Shown one piece after another: positions 1 to 5,904 of a DNA stretch of 9,261 nt (positions are counted from its first letter, which is position 1; each line of letters begins with the position of its first letter). The notes beneath the pieces were generated by a model, which saw only the letters and a program-made list of their open reading frames with translations, searched no databases and was not told the origin of the DNA. Source of the DNA: Lysobacterales bacterium (GTDB lineage: Bacteria > Pseudomonadota > Gammaproteobacteria > Xanthomonadales > SZUA-36); NCBI GenBank assembly GCA_013213875.1, contig JABSSV010000143.1, positions 1 through 9,261 of the forward strand, in the 5' to 3' direction. A program made the translations under genes and the position numbers.

Positions 1-155
1 ACACCGCGACCGCGGAAGCGCGACCGATAATTGCCTGCCAGCGCAGAAGCAGCGGGCCGATGCATGGGTAGCGTGAGCGCGTGACAGCGGGGGCGGAGCG
101 CAATCAGCTCCGCCGCCGAGAGCTCAATGCCATCACCAAGATCCCGAGCGGACAT
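1..155 (-). CDS. DUF58 domain-containing protein, N-terminal part (runs off the window)
   Basis: Only the first 51 codons are present; the gene continues past position 1. Reading from the ATG at 155-153, the product starts MSARDLGDGIELSAAELIAL and later contains LAGNYRSRFRGRG. That arginine/glycine-rich stretch is a hallmark near the start of DUF58 proteins, which commonly read LAGxYRSxFRGRGxEF. The ATG lies only 7 nt past the stop of the MoxR-type ATPase gene, the classic MoxR-DUF58 pairing, so the two are almost certainly co-transcribed. No clear Shine-Dalgarno precedes the ATG, which fits translation coupled to the upstream gene. DUF58 proteins carry a divergent von Willebrand-like fold and are thought to act with the MoxR ATPase in protein assembly or maturation; the client is unknown. 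The family call rests on a short motif plus context, and the rest of the protein cannot be judged. Confidence 0.8.
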   Translation of the reverse strand, partial: MSARDLGDGIELSAAELIALRPRCHALTLPMHRPAASALAGNYRSRFRGRG

Positions 156-162
156 GCGCGTG

Positions 163-1176
163 CTAGGGAACCGGTACCAGGTCCAGCAGCCGGTCAGTCA
201 GCTGATCAACGGTCACGCCGTCCGCCTCTGCCTCATAGGACAGCAGCACCCGGTGCCGCAGCACATCGTGAACCACCGCATGCACATCGTCGGGTGACAC
301 GTAGTCGCGTCCATCAAGCCAGGCATGGGCGCGGGAACAGCGATCCAGACTGATGGTGGCGCGGGGGCTACCACCGAAGCTGACCAGCCGCGCCAGATCC
401 TTATCCCAGCGGCCCGGTGAACGCGTGGCCAGCACCAGCTGCACCATGTACTCCTCCAGCGATTCCGCAAGGTGCAGGCCGAGGACCTGCTCCTGAGCGG
501 CAAACACCTGCGCCTGGCTCACCAGCGTCGGTGCAGCTTCCGGCGCCTGCAATTCCGCCCGTGCCTGACCCCTGGCCAGGGCCAGAATGGCCTGCTCGGC
601 CTGTGCGTCGGGATAGTCGATTGCCACGTGCATGAGAAAACGGTCCAGCTGGGCTTCCGGTAGCGGGTAGGTGCCTTCCTGTTCAATGGGGTTCTGCGTC
701 GCCATAACCAGGAACAGTTTCGGCAGGGCATAGGTGACCCGACCGACCGTGACCTGCTGCTCGCCCATGGCCTCCAGCAGCGCGCTCTGCACCTTGGCCG
801 GGGCACGGTTCACCTCATCAGCCAGAATCAGGTTATGAAAAATAGGCCCCTTCTGAAATTCGAAGACCGCCTCCTGGGGCCGATAGATCTCCGTACCGGT
901 CAGGTCCGCGGGCAGCAGATCGGGCGTGAACTGGATGCGATGAAAGTCCCCTTCAATGCGGTCCGCCAGCACCTTGATCGCGGTGGTCTTGGCCAGACCC
1001 GGTGCGCCTTCTACCAGTAAATGGCCGTGGCACAGCAGGGCCATGATCAGGCGCCGCATCAGGCGCTCCTGACCGATAATCTCGCGATTCACCGACTCAC
1101 TGAGCGCCTGGAAGGCCTGCCACTCGGCACGGTTGCCTACAGGGGGCAGAGAATCGTGGTTTTCTACTTCTATCAT
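163..1176 (-). CDS. MoxR family AAA+ ATPase
   Basis: This 337-aa protein has the complete MoxR ATPase core. The Walker A motif GAPGLAKT is at residues 57-64 and Walker B LILADE at 116-121, followed by the family-typical VNRAPAKVQSALLEAM. Sensor 1 is ATQNP at 159-163, PEAQLDRF is at 173-180, and the sensor 2 region is GGSPRAT at 268-274. The C-terminal lid (about 225-337) is also present, and the length is usual for the family. There is no signal peptide or membrane segment, so it is cytoplasmic. MoxR ATPases are chaperone-like and usually sit beside DUF58 and VWA-domain genes; here a DUF58 gene begins 7 nt downstream. The ATG at 1176-1174 is preceded by AAAAGGA (1193-1187), 10 nt away and slightly long. 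A run of four codons (ATG at 1187) ends in a TGA that overlaps this ATG. The substrate cannot be read from the sequence. Confidence 0.95.
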   Translation of the reverse strand: MIEVENHDSLPPVGNRAEWQAFQALSESVNREIIGQERLMRRLIMALLCHGHLLVEGAPGLAKTTAIKVLADRIEGDFHRIQFTPDLLPADLTGTEIYRPQEAVFEFQKGPIFHNLILADEVNRAPAKVQSALLEAMGEQQVTVGRVTYALPKLFLVMATQNPIEQEGTYPLPEAQLDRFLMHVAIDYPDAQAEQAILALARGQARAELQAPEAAPTLVSQAQVFAAQEQVLGLHLAESLEEYMVQLVLATRSPGRWDKDLARLVSFGGSPRATISLDRCSRAHAWLDGRDYVSPDDVHAVVHDVLRHRVLLSYEAEADGVTVDQLTDRLLDLVPVP

Positions 1177-1288
1177 GCGCTCATCATCCTTTTACTTGTG
1201 GCGCCTTACCTACACCGGGTCATGAGTGTGCCGTGATTAAGCCCTGACTCCGCTTCGGCCGTGACCCCCCTGTGCGCGCCGCGCTGAG

Positions 1289-1299
1289 ATTTTATTTTA
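1289..1299 (-). promoter_or_regulatory. AT-rich tandem -10-like element upstream of the MoxR gene
   Basis: In the 167-nt gap between priA and the MoxR gene, the only AT-rich patch reads TAAAATAAAAT on the minus strand. It holds two overlapping TAAAAT hexamers that each match a sigma-70 -10 box (TATAAT) at five of six positions. No convincing -35 hexamer lies 16-18 nt upstream of either. If used, it would leave a leader of roughly 105-110 nt before the MoxR start. This is a weak inference from composition and position. The rest of the gap shows no clear terminator. Confidence 0.25.
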
Positions 1300-1343
1300 G
1301 CTGAAGATCGCGCCGCCAGCGCAGCATAGACAACAATCATGCC

Positions 1344-3524
1344 TCAAAATTCCTGCGGGTCGAGATCCAGGTCCCAGCGCACTTTGCGACTGGACGCCAA
1401 GGCCTGCACCTGCGTCAGCCAGCGATCCAGCCAAGCCTGTAGCGCAGCGCGCTGTTCCGACTGCAGCAGCAACTGCCAACGCAGCAAGCCGCCACGCCGC
1501 TCCATCATGGCCGGGAAAGGCCCGAAGCCGCTGCCGGCAGGGCCGGGCCAACAGGCCAGCGCCTCGTCCAGAAAGCGCTGTAGATCGGCCCGCTGCTGAC
1601 CTTCCGCCCGTAATACGGCTTGGTAGGCGTAGGGCGGCAGCTGCGCCAGCTGTCGCTCCTCCAGCAAACCGCGCGCGAAGGCTTCGAAGCCCTCTTTCAG
1701 CAAACACTGCAGGGCCGCATGCTCCGGATGGTGGGTCTGCATGAGCACGGTACCGGGCCGGCGCTCCCGGCCGGCTCGACCAGCTACCTGTACCAGCAGC
1801 TGACCGAGCCGTTCCAGGGCGCGGTAATCGGCGCTGTACAGGGCCTGATCCAGGCTCACCACCACCACCAGCGTGACCTTGGGAAAATGATGGCCCTTGG
1901 CCAGCATTTGCGTCCCCACCAGCATGCAGGGATCACCCGTTCGCACCGCGTCTACCACAGCCTCCAGCTCACCCTTGCGACGGACCCGGTCCCGGTCCAC
2001 GCGGTGCAGCGGCGTGTCCGGAAAGCGCTGCTGGAGAAACTGCTCCAGCTGTTCCGTACCCTCGCCGGCACTACTGAGCGCATCAGCGCGGCAGACCGGA
2101 CAGAAGCGCGGTGCCTGGGCCTGGGCCCCACAATGGTGACACTGAAGACGCCCACTCTGGCGATGCCAGGTCATATTGGCATCGCAGTGGTGGCACTCTC
2201 CGTGCCAACCGCACTCGTGGCACAGCAACACGGGCGCGTAGCCACGGCGATTCAGGAATACCAGCACCTGCTCATCACGCGCCAGCGTGTCGGCAATCGC
2301 GGTCAGCGCTGGCGGGCTGAGTCCGGCTTCCAGCCGTTGTTGACGCAGATCCACTACCCGCCAGGCCGGCTCCGGAGCGCCCGTGGCGCGCTGCCGGAGG
2401 CGATGGTGCGCATAGCGCTTCTGATCGGCGTTATGCAGCATTTCCAGCGTTGGCGTGGCGGTACCAAGAACCACGGGCACCTGCAGGGCCTGAGCGCGCT
2501 TCACCGCCACGTCTGCCGCCCCGTAGCGGAATCCGTCCTGCTGCTTAAAGGACGCATCGTGCGCTTCATCGACGATCAGCAGGCCCGGATTCTGGAGCGG
2601 TAAAAACAGGGCCGAACGGGTACCGATAAACAGCTGCGCCTCACCGCGCAGCGCCGCTGCCCAGGCCGTCAGCCGCGCACGGCTGGCCATGGCCGAATGG
2701 GATACCACTGGCTCCAGCCCAAAGCGCTGCTGGAAACGCCGCAGCAGCTGGGGCGTCAGGCCAATTTCAGGCACCAGGATCAGCACCTGCTGCCCCCGTT
2801 GCAACACCTGCTCTACCAGGCGCAGATAAACCTCGGTCTTGCCACTGCCGGTAATCCCGTCCAGCAAGTGACAGGCAAAACCCGGTCCGGACGCGTTCAT
2901 GGCGGTCAGTGCAGCCTGCTGCTCCGCCGTTAGCGATGGGCCCGCAAGACCGACCGGCTTGCCCGCACCCAGCGCCTCGCGGCGGAGCCAGCCCTGCTGC
3001 TCCACGGTGCGTAGTTGGGCCGCGCTGGCCGTGGCCTGCTGACGCAGTGCCGCAGGACTGAGTGCCCCCTCACCCAGCGCCTCCAGCAGTCGATACTGAG
3101 CCGGCGCCCGGCCGGGGCCCTGAGCCAAGCGCTCCTGTCCCGATGGGCTCAGACGATACTGAAAGGGCGGCTCGGGCAAATGCTGGTCAGCACGGCGCAG
3201 CGCCGGAGGCAGCGCATGGCAGAGCACCTCACCGGGGGGATGTTTGTAGTAGGCAGCGCACCAGCGCAGCAGATCGAGTAACTCCACGGAAAGCATGGGC
3301 TGGGGCCCGTCCGGCGCCCCCAGAATCGGCTGCAGCCGCGCCTCGGGCACGGCGCTGTGCGTCGTCACCTCTGCCACCAGACCCATCAGGCGACGGGCGC
3401 CAAAACGCACTTGTACCCGACAGCCGGGCACCAGCGGCGGCGTATCAGGCAGGGCCTGATAGTCAAACAGTTGCCACAGGGGAAGCGGCACCGCCACGCG
3501 ATAAATCAGCGACTGCGTGGCCAA
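1344..3524 (-). CDS. priA: Primosomal protein N' (PriA replication restart helicase)
   Basis: This 726-aa protein is close in length to E. coli PriA (732 aa). PriA is a 3'-5' superfamily 2 helicase that binds abandoned replication forks and reloads DnaB through PriB/DnaT. The N-terminal DNA-binding domain (about 1-110) contains VAVPLPLWQLFDY, as expected for the 3'-end binding fold. Walker A is GITGSGKTEVY (223-233), the Walker B box is DEAH (319-322), motif III is LGTATPTLE, and motif VI is QVAGRAGR (579-586). Eight zinc-binding cysteines are all present as four pairs: C435/C438, C444/C447, C462/C465 and C475/C478. The start codon is TTG at 3524-3522 with SD AAAGGT 9 nt upstream. Upstream in the same frame are only a CTG and then a TAG at 3560-3558, so no ATG or GTG start is possible there. 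A GTG at codon 10 would remove conserved N-terminal residues. The gene sits alone, 93 nt after prc and 167 nt before the MoxR gene. Confidence 0.97.
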   Translation of the reverse strand: MATQSLIYRVAVPLPLWQLFDYQALPDTPPLVPGCRVQVRFGARRLMGLVAEVTTHSAVPEARLQPILGAPDGPQPMLSVELLDLLRWCAAYYKHPPGEVLCHALPPALRRADQHLPEPPFQYRLSPSGQERLAQGPGRAPAQYRLLEALGEGALSPAALRQQATASAAQLRTVEQQGWLRREALGAGKPVGLAGPSLTAEQQAALTAMNASGPGFACHLLDGITGSGKTEVYLRLVEQVLQRGQQVLILVPEIGLTPQLLRRFQQRFGLEPVVSHSAMASRARLTAWAAALRGEAQLFIGTRSALFLPLQNPGLLIVDEAHDASFKQQDGFRYGAADVAVKRAQALQVPVVLGTATPTLEMLHNADQKRYAHHRLRQRATGAPEPAWRVVDLRQQRLEAGLSPPALTAIADTLARDEQVLVFLNRRGYAPVLLCHECGWHGECHHCDANMTWHRQSGRLQCHHCGAQAQAPRFCPVCRADALSSAGEGTEQLEQFLQQRFPDTPLHRVDRDRVRRKGELEAVVDAVRTGDPCMLVGTQMLAKGHHFPKVTLVVVVSLDQALYSADYRALERLGQLLVQVAGRAGRERRPGTVLMQTHHPEHAALQCLLKEGFEAFARGLLEERQLAQLPPYAYQAVLRAEGQQRADLQRFLDEALACWPGPAGSGFGPFPAMMERRGGLLRWQLLLQSEQRAALQAWLDRWLTQVQALASSRKVRWDLDLDPQEF

Positions 3525-3533
3525 GTCAGAGGG

Positions 3534-3539
3534 ACCTTT
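3534..3539 (-). promoter_or_regulatory. Ribosome binding site supporting the TTG start of priA
   Basis: On the minus strand AAAGGT lies 9 nt before the TTG at 3524-3522. It is the only SD-like match near that codon and supports it as the start. The same bases could form a small 4-bp stem with CCTT just upstream (CCTT-CCA-AAGG, 3545-3535), which might slightly mask the site. Confidence 0.5.
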
Positions 3540-3550
3540 GGAAGGGATCA

Positions 3551-3573
3551 GCGGGCGCTAGCGCAGCGCCCGC
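3551..3573 (-). terminator. 9-bp perfect hairpin between prc and priA, possible terminator
   Basis: The arms GCGGGCGCT and AGCGCCCGC pair perfectly over 9 bp around a 5-nt loop. The hairpin begins 45 nt after the prc stop and ends 26 nt before the priA start. It is very GC-rich, as intrinsic terminators are, but is followed by TGATCCCTTCC rather than a run of T, so efficient Rho-independent termination is doubtful. It could instead protect the prc 3' end or shape the priA leader. Confidence 0.35.
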
Positions 3574-3597
3574 CAGGTCAGTGACCGGTCGCCTGGC
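3572..3597 (-). other. Second hairpin in the prc-priA gap
   Basis: The arms GCCAGG (3572-3577) and CCTGGC (3592-3597) pair over 6 bp around a 14-nt loop. This stem touches, and shares two bases with, the 9-bp hairpin at 3551-3573. The two can stack back to back only partly and may compete for the shared bases. No T-tract follows. It may be a chance pairing in GC-rich DNA. Confidence 0.3.
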
Positions 3598-3617
3598 AGC
3601 GGACGACACCGCCAGCT

Positions 3618-5774
3618 TCAGTTGATCTGTTCGGCACTGCCCGCTTCGCGGAGCAAGGCAAACTGCTGCGCCAGCAGACCCGTGTCAGCGCCCAGGGGGA
3701 TCATGTCAGCCACAATGCGAGCCGCTTCGCGGAGCATCAGGTCGGGGCGCTCATCAGTCTCTTCTTCCCCCGCATCCGCAACGGCTTCCTCCGGCAGTTC
3801 GCCCGGCTCGGTTTCGTTCAACGGGTTCATCTCGCCCACCAGCGGGCCACCGCCTTGCTGCAGCGCCTCACGCGCTTCGTCCTTGGCTTCTTTGCTGGCT
3901 ACTTCATCCCGGCGCGCCTGCTCCAGCAGGGAAATGCTGCGCGTCTCGCGTGATTCGTTGTACTCGTTAATATCTTCCAGCAGCCAGTTGAATTCCTGGT
4001 CGTCTGCCATGCGGTTGCGGAACTGCGAATCGGTCACGGCTACCATTTGCTCTAGATCCGCCACACGCCGGAAGGGGGCCGCATCAATTTCCGTCCAGGG
4101 CAGCGCATTGGGCAGGGAACTCTCGCCATACTCCTGCGGATCACCCGCAGAGGGGAAGCGGATATCGGGGATCACCCCTTTGTGCTGGGTGGAACCGCCA
4201 TTAACCCGGAAGAATTGCGCCTGGGTGATCTTCAGCTGACCCATGCGTGAGGCGTCACGCATGCCATAGTCATCCAGATTCAACAATGACTGTACGGTGC
4301 CTTTGCCGAAGGTGGGCTCACCCACGATAACGCCACGTCCGTAATCCTGAATGGCGGCCGCAAAAATTTCCGAGGCCGACGCGCTGTAGCGGTTGACCAG
4401 TACGGCCAGCGGCCCTTCCCATGCCATGCCCGAATCCGTGTCTTCCTCTGTGCTCACCCGTCCGTTTCCGTGGCGCACCTGCACCACAGGACCACGATCG
4501 ATGAACAGGCCGGTCAGCGTGGTAGCCTCCAGCAGGGACCCACCGCCGTTGTTGCGCAGGTCCATCACAATGCCGCTCACGCCTTCCGCTTTCAGTTCCT
4601 CCAGCAGTCGCGCCACATCGCGCGTACTGGAACGGTAATCCGGCAGGTTCTGCGCCCGGCCGTTGAAATCCAGGTAGAACACGGGCAGATCAATCACGCC
4701 AACTTTCAGCGGCGCCGCGCCGTCGGCCTGGGGCACGTCGATAATGCGGCTGCTGGCGGCCTGCTCTTCCAGCTTCACTTCGTTGCGCACAATATCGATC
4801 AAGGTGCTGGGGCTATCAACGCTCACCCCCTCGGGCAGCACCTCAATACGCACCACCGTGTCCTTGGGACCACGAATCAGGTCCACCACGTCATCAACGC
4901 GCCAACCTACCACGTCGACCATTTTGCCTTCGGCGCCCTGGCCCACGGAAACCACCCGGTCACCGGCTTTCAAGCGACCATCCTGATCCGCAGGACCACC
5001 GGGCACCACCCGCGCGATGCGCGTGTACTCGCTTTCCCGGCCCAACAGGGCGCCGATACCTTCCAGAGACAGCTTCATGGAAATCTCGAAATTATCGGAC
5101 CCCCGCGGTGACATGTAGGCCGTGTGTGGCTCGATAGCGGTGGCAAAGGCGTTCATGAAAAAGCTGAACACATCGTCCGTTTCCAGCTCGCTGACGCGAC
5201 GGTCCAGATTGGCATAGCGCTCGTCCAGCAATTCCACGATGTCGTCGTGCTCCTTGCTGGCCAATTTCAGACGCAGATAGTCATTTTTCACCCGCTGGCG
5301 CCAAAGTTCGTCCATCTCAGCGCTGCTGGTCAGCCAGGGAGCTTCACTGCGATCGTACTCGTAGGACTCATCCAGCGTGAAATCAAAGGGCTGTTCCAGA
5401 CGGTCGCGCGCGAAGCCAACACGCTCTTTCACCCGCTCCAGGTAGCGGTTGTAAACCGCGAAGGCGGGGGTCAGGTCCGTATGCCGCAGCGCGTCGTCAA
5501 GCTGATCGGCATAGGCCTCGAATTCAGCCACATCACCGGCCAGAAAATAACTGCGGTTCGGATCCAGCATTTCCACATAGCTGGTCAGAATGCGTCGCGA
5601 CAGCTCATCGTTGAGCAGCGTTTCCTTGTAGTGCCAGTTGGTCAGCAGCTTGGTGGCAACGCTGGTTGTGAAGCGCTGTTCCATGGTCGGCTGCAGCAGG
5701 ATATCTTCGGCAGGCGCGTTGGCGGCGGCCGGGGCGGCCAGCAGGAAAGTAGAAATAACGATCAGCAATCTCAA
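3618..5774 (-). CDS. prc: Tail-specific / C-terminal processing protease (Prc, family S41)
   Basis: This periplasmic serine protease degrades or trims proteins from their C-termini; in E. coli it processes FtsI and removes peptidoglycan hydrolases together with NlpI. From the TTG at 5774 it has 718 residues (E. coli Prc has 682). Residues 1-20 form a signal peptide (MRLLIVISTFLLAAP, then AAANA). The N-terminal Prc domain follows to about 225, and the PDZ domain spans about 230-315 (LEGIGALL, PGGPADQDGRLKAGDRV). The S41 core contains MDLRNNGGGSL, RYSASASEIFAAAIQDYGRG and GEPTFGKGTVQ. By spacing to E. coli Prc, the catalytic residues are S466, D477 and K491. A helical Prc C-terminal domain holds an acidic insert at about residues 652-678. 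The reading frame extends to a TTG at 5795, but the signal peptide and the strong SD favour 5774. It sits 113 nt after lipA and 93 nt before priA. Confidence 0.95.
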   Translation of the reverse strand: MRLLIVISTFLLAAPAAANAPAEDILLQPTMEQRFTTSVATKLLTNWHYKETLLNDELSRRILTSYVEMLDPNRSYFLAGDVAEFEAYADQLDDALRHTDLTPAFAVYNRYLERVKERVGFARDRLEQPFDFTLDESYEYDRSEAPWLTSSAEMDELWRQRVKNDYLRLKLASKEHDDIVELLDERYANLDRRVSELETDDVFSFFMNAFATAIEPHTAYMSPRGSDNFEISMKLSLEGIGALLGRESEYTRIARVVPGGPADQDGRLKAGDRVVSVGQGAEGKMVDVVGWRVDDVVDLIRGPKDTVVRIEVLPEGVSVDSPSTLIDIVRNEVKLEEQAASSRIIDVPQADGAAPLKVGVIDLPVFYLDFNGRAQNLPDYRSSTRDVARLLEELKAEGVSGIVMDLRNNGGGSLLEATTLTGLFIDRGPVVQVRHGNGRVSTEEDTDSGMAWEGPLAVLVNRYSASASEIFAAAIQDYGRGVIVGEPTFGKGTVQSLLNLDDYGMRDASRMGQLKITQAQFFRVNGGSTQHKGVIPDIRFPSAGDPQEYGESSLPNALPWTEIDAAPFRRVADLEQMVAVTDSQFRNRMADDQEFNWLLEDINEYNESRETRSISLLEQARRDEVASKEAKDEAREALQQGGGPLVGEMNPLNETEPGELPEEAVADAGEEETDERPDLMLREAARIVADMIPLGADTGLLAQQFALLREAGSAEQIN

Positions 5775-5782
5775 CGATGTAG

Positions 5783-5789
5783 CTCCTTC
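5783..5789 (-). promoter_or_regulatory. Strong Shine-Dalgarno deciding the prc start
   Basis: GAAGGAG on the minus strand is a near-perfect anti-16S match lying 8 nt before the TTG at 5774-5772. If translation began at the more upstream in-frame TTG (5795), this SD would fall inside the coding sequence and seven residues (MNEGATS) would precede the basic start of the signal peptide. The 5774 start is therefore much better. Confidence 0.75.
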
Positions 5790-5797
5790 ATTCAACG

Positions 5798-5812
5798 CCA
5801 GCCTGAGGCTGG
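5798..5812 (-). other. Short perfect palindrome just upstream of the prc SD
   Basis: CCAGCCT-G-AGGCTGG has 7-nt arms around one central base. As RNA it would form a 6-bp stem with a 3-nt loop. It ends 8 nt before the GAAGGAG of prc. It could affect prc mRNA folding or be a binding site for a dimeric protein; nothing in the sequence decides between these, and chance is possible. Confidence 0.3.
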
Positions 5813-5851
5813 ATGCCTGACATCAGACCACCGGGCGGGGCCTGAGGTTCC

Positions 5852-5880
5852 ATCTAAGCAGCCCTGTGGCGCAATAACAA
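5852..5880 (-). promoter_or_regulatory. Weak candidate sigma-70 promoter for prc
   Basis: On the minus strand TTGTTA (5880-5875) and TTAGAT (5857-5852) are separated by exactly 17 nt. The -35 matches consensus at four of six positions and the -10 at only three. It lies in the lipA-prc gap, about 80 nt before the prc start, where a promoter would be expected if the hairpin at the lipA stop ends the upstream transcript. The match is poor, so this is a guess from position and spacing. Confidence 0.25.
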
Positions 5881-5904
5881 GGCTTGCTCAGGCGCAGCCT
5901 TGTT
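5876..5904 (-). terminator. Hairpin spanning the lipA stop codon, possible intrinsic terminator
   Basis: The arms AACAAGGCT and AGCCTTGTT pair perfectly over 9 bp around an 11-nt loop, and the lipA TGA (5890-5888) lies in that loop. The 3' side continues as TTGTTATTG, a T-rich though interrupted tail. A further GCGC/GCGC pairing outside the stem is possible with a 3-nt bulge. The position exactly at the end of the rlpA-lipA cluster fits a transcription terminator. The weak T-tract and the large loop limit confidence. Confidence 0.45.

Noticed and set aside
1297..1707. 136-aa minus-strand frame overlapping the 3' end of priA
   Set aside because: It is out of frame with priA, whose C-terminal domain continues normally to its stop at 1344, so there is no sign of a frameshift. 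The translation is alanine/arginine-rich low complexity.
1620..2603. 327-aa open frame on the plus strand opposite priA, including a histidine-rich patch
   Set aside because: It is codon-aligned with priA and explained by the rarity of TTA, CTA and TCA codons. The histidine run is the complement of consecutive GTG/ATG codons in the VVVV stretch of PriA.
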